From UBA2040 sp041751955 (GTDB lineage Bacteria > Bacteroidota > Bacteroidia > Flavobacteriales_D > Crocinitomicaceae), in NCBI GenBank assembly GCA_041751955.1, contig JBGSIB010000065.1, forward strand, positions 1-64,000: 64,000 nt of DNA. The letters are read 5' to 3'. The translations under genes and the position numbers were made by a program. Shown here piece after piece: positions 37,204-46,565 of this stretch (positions are counted from its first letter, which is position 1; every line of letters begins with the position of its first letter). The notes beneath the pieces are model-generated. The model saw only the letters and a program-made list of their open reading frames with translations, was not told where the DNA came from and ran no database searches.

Positions 37204-38151
37204 TTAATGCCCTTTCGCTGACAAATAACGTTCAGCGTCCAAAGCTGCCATGCAACCCGTACCGGCAGCTGTCACAGCTTGGCGATAGGTTTTGTCAGCA
37301 GCATCACCGGCTACAAATACACCTGGGACGTTCGTTAATGAGGAACCTGGTTTTTCGTATTTGATGTATCCAGTTTCGTCTAGATTGATGTAATCTTTAA
37401 AAATATCTGTATTAGGTTTGTGACCAATGGCAACAAAAAATCCAGTTGCAGGAATTACCGTTTCTTCGCCTGTTTTACTATTTTTTACTTTCACTGCATC
37501 AACCACATCGTTTCCAAGTACTTCAACTGTATCGGTGTTGAACATGATTTCTATGTTTGGCGTATTTTTTACGCGCTCTGCCATTATTTTTGAGGCTCTA
37601 AACTCATCACGTCGAACAAGCATGGTGACTTTCGTACAAAGTTTGGAAAGGTAATGCGCTTCTTCGCAAGCTGAATCACCAGCACCAACAATTACAGTTT
37701 CTTGACCACGATAGAAAAAGCCATCGCAAACAGCACAGGCCGAAACTCCACCACCGTTCAATAAAAACTTTTGTTCACTCGGTAAACCTAAATATTTCGC
37801 GGTAGCACCCGTTGAGATGATTACGGTTTCAGCATGAATTTCTTTTCCGTTTTCCGTCCAACATTTATGCACATCTCCTGAAAAATCAACTTTATCTATA
37901 AATCCAAATCGAATGTCTGTTTCAAATCTTTTCGCTTGAGCTTCCAATTCCATCATCATTGCTGGTCCTGTTATTCCGTCAGGGTAACCAGGGAAATTTT
38001 CAACTTCATTTGTTGTGGTTAACTGCCCACCTGGTTGCATTCCTTGGTACATTACAGGTTTCATGTCAGCTCTAGCCGCGTAAATTGCGGCCGTATATCC
38101 AGCAGGTCCTGATCCGATAATCAAACAATTTACTTTTTCTATATCGCTCAT
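37204..38151 (-). CDS. trxB: Thioredoxin-disulfide reductase
   Basis: Reduces thioredoxin with NADPH through FAD. At 315 residues it has the family length. The FAD site GSGPAG is at residues 13-18, the redox pair Cys139 and Cys142 in CAVCDG, the NADP site near VGAGDSACEEA, and GVFVAGDAAD near the C-terminus completes FAD binding. Single gene. Confidence 0.95.
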   Translation of the reverse strand: MSDIEKVNCLIIGSGPAGYTAAIYAARADMKPVMYQGMQPGGQLTTTNEVENFPGYPDGITGPAMMMELEAQAKRFETDIRFGFIDKVDFSGDVHKCWTENGKEIHAETVIISTGATAKYLGLPSEQKFLLNGGGVSACAVCDGFFYRGQETVIVGAGDSACEEAHYLSKLCTKVTMLVRRDEFRASKIMAERVKNTPNIEIMFNTDTVEVLGNDVVDAVKVKNSKTGEETVIPATGFFVAIGHKPNTDIFKDYINLDETGYIKYEKPGSSLTNVPGVFVAGDAADKTYRQAVTAAGTGCMAALDAERYLSAKGH

Positions 38152-38175
38152 ATTATTCTTCTAATTTTTCTTTGG

Positions 38176-38183
38176 CAAAAATA
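38176..38183 (-). promoter_or_regulatory. -7 box for trxB
   Basis: On the minus strand TATTTTTG ends 24 bases before the trxB ATG. No well-spaced TTG was found. Confidence 0.45.
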
Positions 38184-38287
38184 GTTGTTTTCTAGTGATA
38201 GGGACTTTTAGTCTGCCGAAAATCATAATTTATCTTAACCAAATCCTTGGAATCTTGATTATTTACTAACAAAGCGTTAACATGGTT

Positions 38288-38317
38288 TTGTTTTACGGAA
38301 TAAAGGGAGTAATTTTG
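38288..38317 (+). promoter_or_regulatory. Promoter of the helicase gene
   Basis: TTG (38288-38290), 19 bases, then TAATTTTG (38310-38317). The predicted start of transcription near 38324 leaves a leader of about 20 bases before the ATG at 38343 and supports that start over the TTG codon at 38328. Confidence 0.65.
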
Positions 38318-38342
38318 TACCCCAATTTTGGATAAGATACAC

Positions 38343-39854
38343 ATGATCGACACACAACTATACGAAGCAAAAACGCTTTATCCTTTTCAAGAAAATACCG
38401 TAAATTCTATACTTTCCGAACTAGAAAAAAACGGCAAAGAATTTAATCTTCTTTATCAATTGCCAACAGGAGGAGGGAAAACGGTTATCTTTTCTGAAAT
38501 AGCGAAACAATATATTTCTACTTGGAAGGAAAAGGTTTTGATTCTTACACATAGAATTGAATTATCTGTTCAAACATCCAAGCAACTTTCAGCCATTGGT
38601 GTAAAGAATAAAATCATCAATAGTGAAATTAAAACTTTAGAAGATCAAGGAGAATTCCAATGTTTTATTGCCATGGTGGAAACCTTAAATAATCGTTTAC
38701 ACGATGATGAAAACTTCATAAAAGACGTGGGTCTTGTTATTGTTGATGAAGCGCATTACAATAGTTTTCGTAAGATTTTTCAGTTCTATAATCAAGCCAA
38801 TATTTTAGGGGTGACTGCTACACCTTTGAGTAGTAATCGTGCCTTACCTTTGAACGATAATTACCATAAATTGATCGTTGGAGAAAGTATCGCTAATTTA
38901 ATTGAAGGTGGATATCTATCTGATGCTGAAACTTTTACTTACGATGTAAATCTTCATGGTTTAAAAATTGGTTCGAACGGAGATTTCACTGTAAGTTCTT
39001 CTGAGCTGGTCTACGGAAATTACTTTATGCAAGAAAAATTACTTTTTGCATACGAAGAAGTTGCCATTGGTAATAAAACCTTGATATTCAATTCTGGAAT
39101 AGAAACTTCCATTCGTGTAGAGGAAATGTTCAAAAAGCGTGGTTTTGATATCCGTCATTTGGATTCGACTTTTTCGGAGAAGGACCGTAAGGATGTTTTG
39201 TCCTGGTTTAAAGTAACACCAAACGCCATTTTGACATCAGTGGGAATCTTAACTACTGGATTTGATGAACCAACGGTTGAAACTATAATTCTGAATCGTG
39301 CAACGCGTTCATTGACACTTTATCATCAGATGATTGGCCGTGGTTCACGTCGTTTGCCTAATAAATCTCAGTTTAAACTTATCGATTTAGGGAACAATGT
39401 CCGAAGGTTTGGTATTTGGCAAGATTATATCAACTGGCAAGATGCATTTAAATTTCCAGATCGTTTCTTAGAATCTCGTTTGTCTGAATCTGATGATATC
39501 GAATTTGAAGTAGAATATGAGTTTCCCAAAGGTTTAAAAGAACGTTTGGATATCGAAAAGTTGGACAGTTTCAACATGAGAGATGTCTACAGTGATTGTA
39601 TTGATAGCAATCAGAAGGGAAAAATAGCTGTTGATCAATCTTTACAAAATCACTATGAAGTAATAAAAACTGCTTCAAATGATTTTTTCGAAGCTTTGGA
39701 CTTTCAAACGGCCTTGCAAGAGCATATTGAATATAGATTGAAACAATACACTAAGAGTATTTCGAAAAGTACAAATAACTATTTTAAGTTTTTAATGGAA
39801 ACGTACAATCGTCAATTGCGTCAAAAACTAAGAGAGAATCTAGAAGACGAATAA
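38343..39854 (+). CDS. Superfamily 2 DEAD/DEAH-type helicase
   Basis: The start at 38343 gives 503 residues; a TTG five codons upstream is in frame but fits the promoter less well. The ATP-binding motif I is PTGGGKT, motif II is DEAH (VIVDEAHYNSF), motif III-like is GVTATPLS, and the second RecA domain has GILTTGFDEP and MIGRGSRRLPNK. It belongs to the group of short helicases related to RadD/UvrB-type ResIII proteins, acting on DNA or RNA. No restriction or defence partner gene is next to it, so a housekeeping role is as likely as a defence role. Confidence 0.85.
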   Translation: MIDTQLYEAKTLYPFQENTVNSILSELEKNGKEFNLLYQLPTGGGKTVIFSEIAKQYISTWKEKVLILTHRIELSVQTSKQLSAIGVKNKIINSEIKTLEDQGEFQCFIAMVETLNNRLHDDENFIKDVGLVIVDEAHYNSFRKIFQFYNQANILGVTATPLSSNRALPLNDNYHKLIVGESIANLIEGGYLSDAETFTYDVNLHGLKIGSNGDFTVSSSELVYGNYFMQEKLLFAYEEVAIGNKTLIFNSGIETSIRVEEMFKKRGFDIRHLDSTFSEKDRKDVLSWFKVTPNAILTSVGILTTGFDEPTVETIILNRATRSLTLYHQMIGRGSRRLPNKSQFKLIDLGNNVRRFGIWQDYINWQDAFKFPDRFLESRLSESDDIEFEVEYEFPKGLKERLDIEKLDSFNMRDVYSDCIDSNQKGKIAVDQSLQNHYEVIKTASNDFFEALDFQTALQEHIEYRLKQYTKSISKSTNNYFKFLMETYNRQLRQKLRENLEDE

Positions 39855-39865
39855 CTATCTAAAGA

Positions 39866-40507
39866 TTAGTAGTTTAGAATAACTTGTCCTGTATCAAATG
39901 CGGGTGTGTAGCATTGCATGGAGTTCAAGGTAGGTGTTCCAACTATGCTATAATTGTAGGAATAAAAGGTGTTGCCATCGTTGACACAAATAACAGTATC
40001 GTTGACGAAGCCAAAAAGCGATTGTGTTGATTTTGGGCAACATTCAGCACAATCCTGTTTGCCATCCGTTTTTGTGTATTGTAATTCCGCATTTGCATTA
40101 CCAGCTTGATGCACGAATATTAATCTTGCCCATGCTTTTGCTGTTGTTCCAAAGTTAAGTATAGTTGTTTGCTCAACACTCAATAATGAAACAGGAAGTA
40201 CAAATTCAACTGGAAAATAGTTGGTTTTCGTACCTGAAACACGAATTTTATCAATTAACCCACGTTCAACTTCCAAACTGTATTTACCATTTGCATCCGT
40301 CGTTATTGTGCTGTGAACAGAATAGGATGTTTGCCCAGCCTCTTGAACCTCAACTGTTAATGAAAGATTAGCCATACCAGTATTGAACGTTTTGTCCGTT
40401 ATTATTCCTTCAACAATGTAGGAGCCTTGTTTCTTTTTACAGCTAAAATTTCCAAAACCAATCAAACCAGTGATTAGAATACTAAAAATGAGGAGTTTCT
40501 TGTTCAT
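39866..40507 (-). CDS. Exported protein with carboxypeptidase-regulatory-like domain
   Basis: The start at 40507 gives 213 residues with a hydrophobic signal and a possible lipoprotein Cys23 (NFSC, a weak lipobox). An upstream ATG at 40531 would add eight aromatic-rich residues. Residues about 30-110 look like a CarboxypepD_reg-type beta-sandwich (VEGIITDKTFNTGMANLSLTVEV, TDANGKYSLEV). The C-terminal part contains a CAECC cluster. Convergent with the helicase gene, the stops 11 bases apart. Function unknown. Confidence 0.65.
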   Translation of the reverse strand: MNKKLLIFSILITGLIGFGNFSCKKKQGSYIVEGIITDKTFNTGMANLSLTVEVQEAGQTSYSVHSTITTDANGKYSLEVERGLIDKIRVSGTKTNYFPVEFVLPVSLLSVEQTTILNFGTTAKAWARLIFVHQAGNANAELQYTKTDGKQDCAECCPKSTQSLFGFVNDTVICVNDGNTFYSYNYSIVGTPTLNSMQCYTPAFDTGQVILNY

Positions 40508-40624
40508 ATAATTGTAAAAGTAAAAAATCACAGGGATATAACGAAAAATGCACTGAAATAATCATTCTTTTGTCTCTGAAACAATTGCATTATTCTTAAA
40601 TTTAGGGTTCCAAAAAAAACAAAC

Positions 40625-42310
40625 ATGTCTGAAGATAATAAAATCATTTTTTCAATGGTTGGGGTTTCCAAAAATACACCCGCCGGAAAACAAATCATCA
40701 AGAATATTTACCTATCCTTTTTCTATGGTGCCAAGATTGGTATCATCGGGTTGAACGGTTCTGGAAAATCAACCGTCATGAAGATTATTGCCGGATTGGA
40801 TCAAGCTTATCAGGGTGATGTAGTTTTTAATAAGGACTATACCGTCGGTTATTTAGAACAAGAACCTGAACTAGATTTAAACAAAACGGTGAAAGAAATT
40901 GTCAGCGAAGGCGTTCAATCAACGGTTGATGCTTTGAAAGAATATGAGGAAATCAATAATTCTTTCATGGATGAAGAGGTGTTGAATGATCCAGACAAAA
41001 TGGACAAATTGATTCAGCGCCAAGGTGAAGTGCAAGATTTGATTGATTCTTTGGATGCATGGGAACTCGACACCAAACTCGAAAGAGCGATGGATGCACT
41101 TCGATGCCCACCAGACGATCAAAAAATAGAAACGCTTTCTGGTGGTGAAAAACGCCGCGTTGCTTTGTGCCGTTTATTGCTTCAAAATCCAGATATTCTT
41201 CTACTCGATGAGCCTACCAATCACTTGGATGCTGAATCTATAGAATGGTTGGAACAACATCTTCAACAGTATCAAGGAACTGTGATTGCTGTAACCCATG
41301 ATAGATATTTCTTGGATAATGTAGCCGGTTGGATTTTGGAATTGGATAGAGGAGAAGGTATTCCTTGGAAAGGAAATTATTCTTCTTGGCTAGAGCAAAA
41401 AGGTAATCGCCTTAAAAATGAGGAGAAACAAGAGTCGAAACGCCAGAAAATGTTAGCTCGAGAATTGGAGTGGGTGCGCATGAATCCAAAAGCTAGACAA
41501 GCAAAAAATAAAGCGCGACTTTCCAATTACGACAAAATGATGTCGGAAGATTTGAAAGACAAAGAAGCGATGTTGGAAATGCCAATTCCGAACGGACCGC
41601 GATTGGGGAATAATGTAATTGATGCAGTGAATGTATCTAAAGCCTTCGGAGACAAGGTTTTGTATGAGAATTTGAATTTTAAATTACCACCGGCAGGTAT
41701 TGTTGGTATTATCGGTCCAAATGGTGCTGGAAAAACCACTATTTTCAAAATGATTATGGGTGAACTAGCACCTGATTCTGGTGAATTTACCATAGGAGAA
41801 ACAGTGCAAATTGGATATGTGGATCAAACACATGCAGATATAAGTCCTGAAAAATCTGTTTTTGACGTCGTTTCCAACGGTTTAGAATATGTGGAAGTGG
41901 GTAATCAAAAAATTAATTCCAGAGCCTATTTGTCTAAGTTTAACTTTAGTGGGTCTGACCAAAATAAAAAAGTGGGAATTCTTTCGGGAGGTGAGCGAAA
42001 TCGATTGCATTTGGCTATGACATTGAAGACTGAAGCCAATGTATTATTGCTAGATGAGCCTACCAATGATATTGATGTAAATACACTGAGAGCGCTGGAA
42101 GAAGGAATTCAAAACTTTGCTGGCTGCGCCGTTGTCATTTCCCACGACAGATGGTTTTTAGATAGAATTTGTACGCATATACTGGCTTTTGAAGGTGACT
42201 CTGAAGTTGTTGCTTTTGAAGGAAGTTATACAGAATACGAAGAAAACAGAAAGAAACGTTTGGGTGATAACGCTCCAAAACGTATTCGATATAAGAAATT
42301 AGTAAAATAG
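40625..42310 (+). CDS. ettA: Energy-dependent translational throttle protein EttA (ABC-F)
   Basis: A ribosome-binding ABC-F ATPase that gates early elongation in response to ATP supply. At 561 residues it has two ATPase domains: Walker A GLNGSGKST and GPNGAGKTT, signatures LSGGEKRR and LSGGERNR, and Walker B LLLDEPTNHLD and LLLDEPTNDID. The long linker between domains (EWVRMNPKARQAKNKARL) is typical of the group. No membrane domain. Length and PNGAGKTT-to-IGETVQIGYVDQ layout favour EttA over Uup or YbiT. Confidence 0.92.
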   Translation: MSEDNKIIFSMVGVSKNTPAGKQIIKNIYLSFFYGAKIGIIGLNGSGKSTVMKIIAGLDQAYQGDVVFNKDYTVGYLEQEPELDLNKTVKEIVSEGVQSTVDALKEYEEINNSFMDEEVLNDPDKMDKLIQRQGEVQDLIDSLDAWELDTKLERAMDALRCPPDDQKIETLSGGEKRRVALCRLLLQNPDILLLDEPTNHLDAESIEWLEQHLQQYQGTVIAVTHDRYFLDNVAGWILELDRGEGIPWKGNYSSWLEQKGNRLKNEEKQESKRQKMLARELEWVRMNPKARQAKNKARLSNYDKMMSEDLKDKEAMLEMPIPNGPRLGNNVIDAVNVSKAFGDKVLYENLNFKLPPAGIVGIIGPNGAGKTTIFKMIMGELAPDSGEFTIGETVQIGYVDQTHADISPEKSVFDVVSNGLEYVEVGNQKINSRAYLSKFNFSGSDQNKKVGILSGGERNRLHLAMTLKTEANVLLLDEPTNDIDVNTLRALEEGIQNFAGCAVVISHDRWFLDRICTHILAFEGDSEVVAFEGSYTEYEENRKKRLGDNAPKRIRYKKLVK

Positions 42311-42405
42311 GAAAGAAGCTTCTTCGCGGAGTCTGAGCCTCTAACCAAAATGCTTGGTCAAGGCCGATTCGAACCACGAAAGTCAAAATATAAAATTGAA
42401 ACAAA
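42311..42405 (+). other. Structured ettA-pepD intergenic segment
   Basis: A perfect 12-bp palindrome centred on AAGCTT (42313-42324) follows the ettA stop by two bases. A second hairpin (42337-42364) has ACCAA/TTGGT and GCCT/AGGC helices around an internal loop. There is no T run. It could stabilise the ettA message or affect pepD; a decayed tRNA was considered and rejected. Confidence 0.4.
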
Positions 42406-43857
42406 ATGACATTGCAAAACATTGAACCACGAGAACTTTGGAGACATTTTTCTGATTTAAACGCCGTACCAAGAGCCTCTAAAAAAGAGGAACAAGTAAT
42501 TCAATTCATGGTTGATTTTGGTAAAAGTCTAGGACTTAAAACTGAAGTGGATAAAATCGGGAATGTAATTATTAAAAAAGTAGGTCAAGCTGGGATGGAA
42601 AATGCATCTCCGGTTATTTTGCAAAGTCATTTGGACATGGTACATCAAAAAAATGGTGATACCAATTTCGATTTTGCGACGCAAGGAATAGACATGTTTA
42701 TTGATGGCGATTGGGTTAAAGCGAAAGGAACAACACTTGGAGCCGACAATGGAATTGGAGTGGCCACAATTATGACCATTTTGTCTTCGACAGACATTCC
42801 TCATCCGCCAATAGAGGCAATGTTTACCATTGATGAAGAAACGGGAATGACAGGAGCCAAAGAACTGGATCCACGTTTTTATCAAGGTAAAACACTTTTG
42901 AATTTAGATACTGAAGATGACGATGAATTGTCAATTGGTTGTGCTGGAGGAATTGATACCAATACAACATATGACTACAAATTAGTCGATTTGAATCGTG
43001 AACATATTTTGTTTGAATTATCCATGAAAGGCCTAAATGGTGGACATTCAGGGATGGATATTCACAAAGGTTTGGGAAATGCGAACAAACTCTTGAATCG
43101 TGTTTTGTATCATCTTCGTTCACATGTTGATTTGCATTTGGTAGATTTTGATGGTGGTAGTTTAAGAAACGCTATCCCAAGAGAAGCGGTTTGTTCTATT
43201 GCTGTTTTGAAGGAAGACGTTTCTACTTTCGAGAGAGAATTTGAAAAAGTTGCCCAAATCATTAAAACAGAGTTCAATACGGTTGAGCAAAATATGCTTA
43301 TTTCAAGTAAAAGCATTGGGGTCGCTTCTGGAAAAGTTATGGACACAACTGACTTGGTGAAAATTGTGAATACCTTGTACGCGGTTCATAATGGTGTTTT
43401 CCGCATGAGTCCTGATATTGATGGATTGGTTGAAGCTTCTTCAAGTTTGGCTAGAGTAATCATAAAGGACGGTAAATTTATTACACAATCTCTACAGAGA
43501 AGCAGTGTTGAAAGCTCAAAAGATGATGTTGCCAATACGATGCGCGCTTCATTCGAAAACATGGGTGCGGCCGTTGTTCAAACAGGAGATTACCCAGGAT
43601 GGCAACCGAATCCAAATTCTAAAGTACTTACTCTAATGGCCGATTTGTACAAAGAAATGTTCCATGAAGAGCCACAAATCAAAGCGTGTCACGCAGGCTT
43701 GGAATGCGGAATCTTAGGGAAACATCTACCCGGTGTTGACATGATTTCTTTTGGACCGAACATACGTGGGGCACATTCTCCAGATGAAAAAGTACAAATT
43801 AGTTCCGTTCAGAAATTTTGGTCCTACTTTTTAGCAACTTTAGCTAAATTGAATTAG
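42406..43857 (+). CDS. pepD: Aminoacyl-histidine dipeptidase (PepD, M20 family)
   Basis: Hydrolyses Xaa-His and other dipeptides in the cytoplasm. The protein has 483 residues with no signal peptide. Metal-binding motifs are QSHLDMVH, GADNGIGVA, the catalytic DEETGMTGA, and HAGLECG near the C-terminus. The GLNGGHSGMDIHKGLGNAN segment marks the dimerisation lid of the family. A DUF3820 gene follows after 3 bases. Confidence 0.92.
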   Translation: MTLQNIEPRELWRHFSDLNAVPRASKKEEQVIQFMVDFGKSLGLKTEVDKIGNVIIKKVGQAGMENASPVILQSHLDMVHQKNGDTNFDFATQGIDMFIDGDWVKAKGTTLGADNGIGVATIMTILSSTDIPHPPIEAMFTIDEETGMTGAKELDPRFYQGKTLLNLDTEDDDELSIGCAGGIDTNTTYDYKLVDLNREHILFELSMKGLNGGHSGMDIHKGLGNANKLLNRVLYHLRSHVDLHLVDFDGGSLRNAIPREAVCSIAVLKEDVSTFEREFEKVAQIIKTEFNTVEQNMLISSKSIGVASGKVMDTTDLVKIVNTLYAVHNGVFRMSPDIDGLVEASSSLARVIIKDGKFITQSLQRSSVESSKDDVANTMRASFENMGAAVVQTGDYPGWQPNPNSKVLTLMADLYKEMFHEEPQIKACHAGLECGILGKHLPGVDMISFGPNIRGAHSPDEKVQISSVQKFWSYFLATLAKLN

Positions 43858-43860
43858 AAC

Positions 43861-44073
43861 ATGAATAATCTCGATTTGGTGTCTTTGGCGAATGCTCGGA
43901 TGCCTTATGGAAAATACAAGGATAAGCTTCTGGTTCACATTCCAGAAGCTTATTTAGTTTGGTACCGACAAAAAGGCTTTCCAAAAGGGAAGTTGGGTGA
44001 TCAGTTGGCTGTAATGTTAGAGATAAAATCAAATGGTTTGGAAGAACTTATTTATCCCTTAATAAAACGGTGA
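43861..44073 (+). CDS. DUF3820 family small protein
   Basis: The protein has 70 residues and no signal or membrane segment. The DUF3820 core is visible: MPYGKYKDKLLVHIPEAYL, then WYRQKGFPKGKLGDQLA. It is in an operon with pepD (3 bases apart). Family members are small cytoplasmic proteins of unsettled function; a nucleic-acid or nucleotide role has been suggested for relatives, and nothing here tests it. Confidence 0.82.
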   Translation: MNNLDLVSLANARMPYGKYKDKLLVHIPEAYLVWYRQKGFPKGKLGDQLAVMLEIKSNGLEELIYPLIKR

Positions 44074-44152
44074 AATCCATATTTTAGTCAAAATATTTTT
44101 AAATAATATTTAATAAATATTAAATATTATTTATTTTTAATTTAAAATTATT

Positions 44153-44160
44153 TACATTTG
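44153..44160 (+). promoter_or_regulatory. -7 box for the DUF2089 operon
   Basis: TACATTTG ends 21 bases before the ATG at 44182. It directly follows a run of pure A/T (44090-44154) that replaces the usual TTG element. Confidence 0.5.
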
Positions 44161-44181
44161 TAGGAATTATAATTTTCTACA

Positions 44182-44439
44182 ATGCAAAAACTTCCCGTCA
44201 TTTGTCCCAGTTGTGAGTCCACTTTAAAAGTGAGCCAATTGAGCTGCTCAAGCTGTGCAACCACCATTTCTGGAGATTATTTATTGCCTAATTTCTTGCG
44301 TTTGAATACGGAAGATCAGCAATTTGTATTGAATTTTATTCTTTCTGGTGGAAGTTTAAAAGAAATGGCGCAAAAACTCAATAAGAGTTATCCCACAGTT
44401 CGCAATATCCTAGATGATATCATTGAAAAACTAAAATAA
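44182..44439 (+). CDS. DUF2089-type zinc-ribbon HTH regulator
   Basis: The protein has 85 residues. A zinc ribbon is formed by Cys8, Cys11, Cys22 and Cys25. Residues about 40-85 form a helix-turn-helix-like part (GGSLKEMAQKLNKSYPTVRNILDDIIEKL). This matches the DUF2089 layout. It starts an operon with a membrane protein (7 bases on) and a hydrolase, and it probably regulates them, possibly together with itself through the pure A/T tract upstream. That control is inferred. Confidence 0.8.
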   Translation: MQKLPVICPSCESTLKVSQLSCSSCATTISGDYLLPNFLRLNTEDQQFVLNFILSGGSLKEMAQKLNKSYPTVRNILDDIIEKLK

Positions 44440-44446
44440 TCGAGAC

Positions 44447-45019
44447 ATGATAAAATTTCTTTTAAAACCCTTTGAGCGATATTCAGAAAACACCTTAATT
44501 CCGATAGGTGTTGTTTTTATGCTCATTGGTTCTTACTTCGGTTCAGTTTGTCAAGCTCATTTTGATGGTGTTTTAGACTTGCATTTCAGCAATGAAAATG
44601 TCTCTTTTTATACCTCACTTCTTGAAAATACAATCAATATAATAGTTTTAACCGTTTGCCTTTTCATAGTGGGACGAATGGTCAACAATAAAACTAGAAT
44701 TGTCGATCTTTTGTCGACAGTTTTGATAGCGAGAATTCCATTTTACTTTGCGGCTCTGTTCAACATTTCAGGCACTTATTCTTTTGGAGATGCAAGCGAT
44801 ATTCAAAAAACAAAGGATTTTGCTTCAAATCACTTAGGATCACTTATCATGCTGACTTTAAGTATAATAATGCTGACAATATGGATGATTGCCTTATTAT
44901 TTAATGGTTACAAAGTTTCAACAAATGCAAAAGGAACAAAGGCGGTATTACTTTTTACTGTAGCCATTATCGTAGCGGAAGTTCTATCGAAAATTAGTTT
45001 TTACTACCTAAAATTTTAA
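44447..45019 (+). CDS. Polytopic membrane protein (Yip1-like)
   Basis: The protein has 190 residues with about five hydrophobic helices, no signal peptide, and an N-terminal MIKFLLKPFERYSE segment typical of small Yip1-like bacterial proteins. Encoded between the DUF2089 regulator and the exported hydrolase with gaps of 7 and 2 bases. Likely inner membrane; function unknown. Confidence 0.7.
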   Translation: MIKFLLKPFERYSENTLIPIGVVFMLIGSYFGSVCQAHFDGVLDLHFSNENVSFYTSLLENTINIIVLTVCLFIVGRMVNNKTRIVDLLSTVLIARIPFYFAALFNISGTYSFGDASDIQKTKDFASNHLGSLIMLTLSIIMLTIWMIALLFNGYKVSTNAKGTKAVLLFTVAIIVAEVLSKISFYYLKF

Positions 45020-45021
45020 TT

Positions 45022-46410
45022 ATGAAACGGATTCTTATTCTTACATTTTTCATCAGTTCATTGGCAATTTCACAAGAACTGCAAGGGGATTGGTATGGTG
45101 AAGTAAGCATCGCCACAATGGCCACAAAGTTCAATTTTCACATCACAAATTCGGATCGAACTTTCCAAACCACAATGGATATTCCAGATCAAAAGGCCAT
45201 AGGTTTTCCATTAACATCTACTACACTCGAAAATGGAAAATTAGTAATGGAAAGCACGGACATTAAAGGTGTTTTTAATGCGGAATACAAAGATAATCAG
45301 TTCATTGGGACTTTTACACAAAACGGAATGAGTTTTCCATTCTGGATGAAAAAAGGAGTTTTAGAGCAAAAAGTAGTCAACAGACCGCAAGAGCCCATGC
45401 CTAAATTTAATTATTTAGCAGACGAGGTAATGTTTGAAAATACCATTGATCATGTTGTTCTAAGTGGAACGCTAACTTACCCGAAAGGTAAAGGGCCTTT
45501 TCCAGCAGTTATTCTGGTTTCTGGTAGTGGACCGCAAAATAGAAATAGTGAAGTTTTGGACCACAAACCATTTTTTGTAATTGCTGATTTTCTCACCCAA
45601 AATGGATTTGCCGTATTACGTTTTGATGATAGAGGAGTAGGCAAATCGACAGGAGATTTTGGGAAAGCAACTACCAAAGTTTTCGCAAAAGATGTTGAGG
45701 CTGCAGCACAGTATCTCAGAAATAACAGTATTGCTGATCCAAAAAAGATTTCATTAATAGGTCACAGTGAAGGAGGAGTAGTTGTGCCGATTGTTGCATC
45801 CAATCCAAAAAACAAAATAGCATCCATTATTTTATTGGCAGGAACGGCATTACCAGGAACGGAAGTGATTTTACTTCAGCAAGAACTAATTGCCCGCGTT
45901 AGTGGGGAGGAAGAAGCGGAAATAGCTTCCAACCGCAAAATGACCGAAGCTATATTTTCTTTTTTAAAAGAACACGAATCAGAACCAGAAATCAAGGAAA
46001 GTCTTGAAGGTTTTATTCTAGAATATCTTGATCAAAATCCTATGGAATTATCAGAAAGCATGAGTAAAGAGCAGCTAATCAATACATTAGTTGGCTCTTA
46101 TTCATCGGATTGGATTCGTTTTTTCTTATTGTATAATCCAAAAGAGGCTTTTTTACAAGTGAAATGCCCAGTTCTCGCATTGAATGGCTCGAACGATTTA
46201 CAAGTTACACCCAAAGAGAATCTTTCTCAATTTAGCGCATTAGCCAAAGAAAGTGGGAATAAACAGGTTACAACTCAGGAATTAGAAGGTTTAAATCATT
46301 TGTTTCAACATAGTAAAACTGGAGCCCCAAGCGAATATGCAGAAATTGAAGAAACTTTCTCACCAGAAGTACTAATTATCATGAAAGATTGGCTTCTGAA
46401 CGCCAAGTGA
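45022..46410 (+). CDS. Exported alpha/beta hydrolase (serine esterase or aminopeptidase-like)
   Basis: The protein has 462 residues. A signal peptide (to about residue 17, AISQ) precedes a small beta-rich domain of about 110 residues, then an alpha/beta-hydrolase domain with the oxyanion segment VSGSGPQNR, RFDDRGVGKS, nucleophile Ser249 in GHSEGG, Asp in LNGSNDLQV, and His in EGLNHLF. Such proteins are usually annotated as serine aminopeptidases or esterases; the substrate is not visible. Last gene of the DUF2089 operon. Confidence 0.85.
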   Translation: MKRILILTFFISSLAISQELQGDWYGEVSIATMATKFNFHITNSDRTFQTTMDIPDQKAIGFPLTSTTLENGKLVMESTDIKGVFNAEYKDNQFIGTFTQNGMSFPFWMKKGVLEQKVVNRPQEPMPKFNYLADEVMFENTIDHVVLSGTLTYPKGKGPFPAVILVSGSGPQNRNSEVLDHKPFFVIADFLTQNGFAVLRFDDRGVGKSTGDFGKATTKVFAKDVEAAAQYLRNNSIADPKKISLIGHSEGGVVVPIVASNPKNKIASIILLAGTALPGTEVILLQQELIARVSGEEEAEIASNRKMTEAIFSFLKEHESEPEIKESLEGFILEYLDQNPMELSESMSKEQLINTLVGSYSSDWIRFFLLYNPKEAFLQVKCPVLALNGSNDLQVTPKENLSQFSALAKESGNKQVTTQELEGLNHLFQHSKTGAPSEYAEIEETFSPEVLIIMKDWLLNAK

Positions 46411-46442
46411 TTCAAAATAATCGAAAAAAATAATTTATTTTA

Positions 46443-46478
46443 AAATGCTGAATTGTAATGATTTAGCATTTTTTTTGT
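46443..46478 (+). terminator. Terminator of the DUF2089 operon
   Basis: AAATGCT (46443-46449) pairs with AGCATTT (46465-46471) and a T run follows. It lies about 33 bases after the hydrolase stop. Confidence 0.7.
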
Positions 46479-46565
46479 TGTGAATTTTTTAGGAACTTCT
46501 TTCAAAATGTAACTTCAAATTGAAACCTACCGTAAACGACCTTTGTAAGTTTTTAAATAGTAAAT

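Noticed and set aside
38343..39854. Defence-system helicase
   Set aside because: No nuclease, restriction or other defence gene lies nearby; neighbours are trxB and a small exported protein.
39853..39875. Terminator between the convergent helicase and lipoprotein genes
   Set aside because: A bulged hairpin is possible but it overlaps both stop codons and has no T run.
42311..42385. A decayed tRNA on the minus strand (GGTTCGAATC resembles a T-loop)
   Set aside because: The bases on each side do not pair to form a T-stem and no acceptor, D or anticodon arms can be drawn.
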